The notes below the pieces were generated by a model, which did no database searches, had not been told where the DNA came from, and saw nothing but the letters and a program-made list of their open reading frames with translations. Source: Pistricoccus aurantiacus (GTDB lineage Bacteria > Pseudomonadota > Gammaproteobacteria > Pseudomonadales > Halomonadaceae). From it: 64,000 bases of DNA. A program made the position numbers and the translations under genes. Shown piece after piece: positions 61,045 to 64,000 of this stretch; positions within the stretch are counted from its first letter, which is position 1; every line of letters starts with the position of its first letter. The stretch lies in NCBI RefSeq assembly GCF_042682565.1, contig NZ_JBHUIC010000008.1. The stretch is one strand, 5' to 3'.

Positions 61045-62415
61045 TTATCCCTTCACTCGAATCAGCTTCTTGTTGACGAACTCATCGATACCGAAGCGAC
61101 CGAGTTCCCGACCAAAGCCGCTGCGCTTGACGCCGCCAAAGGGTAGCTCCGCCGCCTCACCACCGACTTCGTTGATAAAGACCATCCCCACCTCGAGCCG
61201 ATCGGCGACACGCAGCGCCTTCTCCTGATCCCGGGAGATAACGATGGAACCCAGACCAAAGGAAGACGAGTTGGCGAGCTCAACCGCCTCGTCTTCGCTC
61301 GACACCTTGTAGACCACGGCCACCGGACCAAACAGCTCCTCGTGATAGGCATCCATTTCCGGCGTGACCTGGGTAAGCACGGTGGGTGCAAAGAAATTAC
61401 CCTCGGGGTTTTCACCACCCACCTTGGCGACCGCTCCCTGTTCTAGCGCCGTCTTGACCTGACGCTCGAGGGTGGCGGTGGCATTGGAGGATGACAATGG
61501 ACCCAGAGCGGCGTCTTCATCGGTGGGATCGGCGGGTTGGGTCTTGCCCATGGCGGCGGCAAACTTCTCGAGAAATTCATCGTGGATGTCATCCATCACC
61601 AGGATGCGCTTGGAACCGTTACATGCCTGGCCGCTGTTCTCCAGACGACCGGCAACAGCCATCTCGACGGCACCGTCGATATCGTCGGTATCGAGCACCA
61701 GGAACACATCGGAGCCGCCCAGCTCGAGCACGACCTTCTTGAGATGGCGCCCGGCGGTCTCTGCCACCGCTGCCCCTGCCCGCTCGGAACCGGTCAGCGA
61801 AACGCCCTGAACCCTGGGGTCGGCAATGATGTCGGCGACCTGCTCATTGGTCGCGAAGACATTGACGTAGGCGCCTTCCGGAAAACCCGCATCGTTGAAA
61901 ATACTTTCCAGCGCCAATGCGGACTCCGGGCACTGGGGCGCATGCTTGAGCACGATCGTGTTGCCCAGCGCCAGGTTCGGCCCGGCGAAACGCGCGACCT
62001 GATAGAAAGGGAAATTCCACGGCATGATACCGATGAGCACCCCGAGAGCCTGACGGCGGATAAAAGCCTTGCCACCGGCAGGAGACGGAATGGGCTCGTC
62101 CGCCAGGAAAGTCTCGGCGTTATCCGCATAGTAATCATAGATATCGACACAGAAGTCGATTTCGCCCTGGGCCTGAGCGATGGGCTTGCCCATTTCCTTG
62201 ACGATGATGGAAGCGAGTTCGTCGCGACGCTCCGCATGCAACTGCGCCACTCGCTTGAGAAGCGCTGCTCGTTCGGCAACGCTGGTGGTGCGCGACCATT
62301 GGCGATAAGCCTTGTCGGCGCTGGTCACTGCCTGCTGAATCTGCTCGTCCGTGGCGGTGGGGTAAGTGGCGAGATTTTCGCCGGTAGCTGGGTTGATGAC
62401 CTGATAGTGACTCAT
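61045..62415 (-). CDS. sad: NAD-dependent succinate-semialdehyde dehydrogenase (Sad/GabD type)
   Basis: 456-residue aldehyde dehydrogenase. It starts MSHYQVINPATGENLATYP as in Sad-like enzymes, with IMPWNFPFYQVARFAGPNLA, the catalytic Glu in LELGGSDVFLVL and Cys265 in NSGQACNGSKR. The ending VKRSGFGRELGRFGIDEFVNKK is typical. In this cluster it would oxidise succinate semialdehyde formed from GABA, the last step of putrescine breakdown; the GABA aminotransferase itself is not in the window. Convergent with the upstream oxidoreductase gene. Confidence 0.85.
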   Translation of the reverse strand: MSHYQVINPATGENLATYPTATDEQIQQAVTSADKAYRQWSRTTSVAERAALLKRVAQLHAERRDELASIIVKEMGKPIAQAQGEIDFCVDIYDYYADNAETFLADEPIPSPAGGKAFIRRQALGVLIGIMPWNFPFYQVARFAGPNLALGNTIVLKHAPQCPESALALESIFNDAGFPEGAYVNVFATNEQVADIIADPRVQGVSLTGSERAGAAVAETAGRHLKKVVLELGGSDVFLVLDTDDIDGAVEMAVAGRLENSGQACNGSKRILVMDDIHDEFLEKFAAAMGKTQPADPTDEDAALGPLSSSNATATLERQVKTALEQGAVAKVGGENPEGNFFAPTVLTQVTPEMDAYHEELFGPVAVVYKVSSEDEAVELANSSSFGLGSIVISRDQEKALRVADRLEVGMVFINEVGGEAAELPFGGVKRSGFGRELGRFGIDEFVNKKLIRVKG

Positions 62416-62502
62416 GATTTCTCCTTGCGGTACCCCGAACGGACAGGTAACAGCATAACGACATATTACCCGCGCGAGGGTCCAGCGCCTATGGAATGAT
62501 TA

Positions 62503-63996
62503 TCAACTACCAGAGGGGAAGTTGAACTCCGCATGGGCCTTCTCGAAGGGCGCCGCCCAGCGCTGGGAGACCGCCTTGCGCCGGGTATAGAAGCGCACCG
62601 CATCCGGGCCATAGGCGTGCAGGTCGCCGAACAGCGAGCGCTTCCAGCCGCCGAAGCTGTGGTAGGCCACCGGCACCGGTAGCGGCACGTTGATGCCGAC
62701 CATGCCCACTTCGATCCGGTCGGCGAAACGTCGCGCCGCCTCGCCATCCCGAGTGAACAGGCAGGTGCCGTTGCCGTATTCGTGGGCGTTGATCAACTCG
62801 ATGGCGGCGTCCAGGCTATCGACGCGAACCACGCAAAGCACCGGACCGAAGATCTCTTCCCGGTAGATGCGCATCTCCGGGGTCACCTTGTCGAACAGGC
62901 AGCCGCCGAGGAAGAAGCCGTCTTCGTGACCGGGAACACTCAAGCCCCGCCCATCCGCCAGCAGTTCGGCGCCGGAACGCAGGCCGTCCTCGATATACCC
63001 CAGCACCTTGTCACGGTGCTCATTGGTGACCAGCGGCCCCATGTCGAGCCCCTTGTCGGTGCCAGGCCCTACCTTCAGCTCGGCGATCTTGGGTTGCAGA
63101 GCCTCGATCAGACGATCGGCGGTGTCATCGCCTACGCAAACCGCCACCGAGATCGCCATGCAGCGCTCGCCGCAACTGCCATAGGCCGCACCCATCAGGG
63201 TATTGGCGGCGTTGTCGATATCCGCATCCGGCAGCACCACGGCGTGATTCTTGGCCCCGCCCAGCGCCTGAACCCGCTTGCCGGAGGCCGCACCGCGGGC
63301 GTAGAGACTCTCGGCGATGGGAGTGGAACCGACGAAGGAAATCGCCTTGACGTCCGGCGCATCGAGCAGCGCCTCCACCGCTTCCCGATCCCCGTGTACC
63401 ACATTGATCACGCCCTTGGGGGCGCCGGCCTCTTCCAGCAGCTCGGCCACGGCCAGCGACGAGGTCGGGTCTTTTTCCGAAGGCTTGAGGATGAAGGTGT
63501 TGCCGCAGGCGATGGCCATGGGATACATCCACAGCGGCACCATGGCGGGGAAATTGAACGGCGTGATGCCGGCGACCACCCCCAATGGCTGGAAGTTGGA
63601 CCAGGCATCGATTCCCGGCCCCACGTTGTGGGAATACTCGCCCTTGAGCAGTTCCGGCACGGCGCAGGCGTATTCGACGTTCTCGATGCCGCGCTTGAGC
63701 TCGCCCATGGCGTCTTCCAGGGTCTTGCCGTGCTCTTCGCTGACCAGTTGCACCAGGCGTTCGGCGTGCTCCTCGAGCAGCTGCTTGAAGCGGAACATGA
63801 CCTGGGCACGCTTGGCCGGCGGCGTATCGCGCCAGGCGGGGAATGCCGCCTTGGCCGCCGCCACGGCCTGCGCCACGGTGGCGGTATCGGCGCAGGCCAG
63901 CTGGCGAATCACCTGGCCCGTCGAAGGGTTGGAAATCTCCAGCGTCCTGGCGCCATCGACACGTTCACCGCCAATCAAGTGCGAAACCTGCTCCAT
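62503..63996 (-). CDS. mmsA: CoA-acylating methylmalonate-semialdehyde dehydrogenase
   Basis: 497-residue aldehyde dehydrogenase that makes propionyl-CoA or acetyl-CoA from methylmalonate or malonate semialdehyde. The start MEQVSHLIGGERVDG and the PFNFPAMVPLWMYPMAIACGN stretch are specific to the MmsA class. The catalytic Cys279 is in GSCGERCMAIS. KRSLFGDLHAYGPDAVRFYT near the end is also class-specific. It would take beta-alanine-derived malonate semialdehyde from spermidine or diaminopropane breakdown, or serve valine catabolism. It is 87 bp ahead of sad on the same strand; the gene is complete, with its ATG five bases from the window edge. Confidence 0.93.
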   Translation of the reverse strand: MEQVSHLIGGERVDGARTLEISNPSTGQVIRQLACADTATVAQAVAAAKAAFPAWRDTPPAKRAQVMFRFKQLLEEHAERLVQLVSEEHGKTLEDAMGELKRGIENVEYACAVPELLKGEYSHNVGPGIDAWSNFQPLGVVAGITPFNFPAMVPLWMYPMAIACGNTFILKPSEKDPTSSLAVAELLEEAGAPKGVINVVHGDREAVEALLDAPDVKAISFVGSTPIAESLYARGAASGKRVQALGGAKNHAVVLPDADIDNAANTLMGAAYGSCGERCMAISVAVCVGDDTADRLIEALQPKIAELKVGPGTDKGLDMGPLVTNEHRDKVLGYIEDGLRSGAELLADGRGLSVPGHEDGFFLGGCLFDKVTPEMRIYREEIFGPVLCVVRVDSLDAAIELINAHEYGNGTCLFTRDGEAARRFADRIEVGMVGINVPLPVPVAYHSFGGWKRSLFGDLHAYGPDAVRFYTRRKAVSQRWAAPFEKAHAEFNFPSGS

Positions 63997-64000
63997 TATT

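Noticed and set aside
1..64000. CRISPR arrays, tRNA, rRNA and insertion sequences
   Set aside because: No regularly spaced repeats, no transposase frame and no recognisable tRNA or rRNA sequence were seen on reading the window; covariance searches could still find a small RNA.

Overview
The window is about 64 kb of GC-rich gammaproteobacterial chromosome. Gene content and order suggest Halomonadaceae (Halomonas-like); this is an inference from synteny and protein character, not a database result. Two housekeeping blocks follow the order known from Pseudomonas-type genomes. The first is pncC-recA-recX-alaS with mutS-fdxA, then eno-kdsA-pyrG. The second is gltDB, aroBK, pilQPONM, a class A penicillin-binding protein, malic enzyme, rpmE, priA, argS and a SPOR-domain protein.

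Region by region. 1-7260: the DNA repair block (alaS cut by the window edge, recX, recA with a clear LexA box, pncC, mutS) and the 7Fe ferredoxin fdxA. 7260-11760: an AT-richer accessory island where rpoS and its neighbours would be expected by analogy with Pseudomonas. It holds a ParDE-like pair, a Phd/YefM-PIN pair with two TGTACA-core operator palindromes, the wreck of a RelBE-like pair, and a RelA/SpoT-type alarmone synthetase whose conserved C-terminal tail lies out of frame. Next to the synthetase is a coiled-coil protein with two membrane helices. Core-like heptamers and one attC-like palindrome bound these genes, so the island may be a relic of a gene-cassette array. 11760-39113: core genes for glycolysis, Kdo and CTP synthesis, glutamate synthase, shikimate pathway, type IV pilus assembly and secretin, peptidoglycan synthesis, malic enzyme, ribosomal protein L31, replication restart and arginyl-tRNA synthetase.

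39110-63996: a large polyamine and amine catabolism region. It begins with a vestigial copy of the end of an aldehyde dehydrogenase gene, an acetyltransferase, then the complete aldehyde dehydrogenase and a putrescine-type aminotransferase. Next come an NhaC-family antiporter with a long N-terminal extension and an acetylpolyamine amidohydrolase-like deacetylase. A probable operon follows on the minus strand in the order puuB, potG, potH, potI, potF, puuA, potF. A GntR-type regulator is divergent from a second glutamine-synthetase-like ligase, a second FAD amine oxidoreductase, a second NhaC antiporter (frameshifted in a G tract) and a third FAD oxidoreductase. A perfect 30-bp palindrome lies between the regulator and the ligase. 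The window ends with two more aldehyde dehydrogenases (succinate-semialdehyde type and methylmalonate-semialdehyde type).

Working together, the PotFGHI system would import putrescine or spermidine. Two routes then lead towards GABA and succinate: gamma-glutamylation (PuuA, PuuB, PuuC) and direct transamination (SpuC, then the dehydrogenase). The deacetylase would return acetylated polyamines to the pool, and the terminal dehydrogenases would feed central metabolism. No gamma-glutamyl-GABA hydrolase (PuuD/SpuA) is visible in the window.
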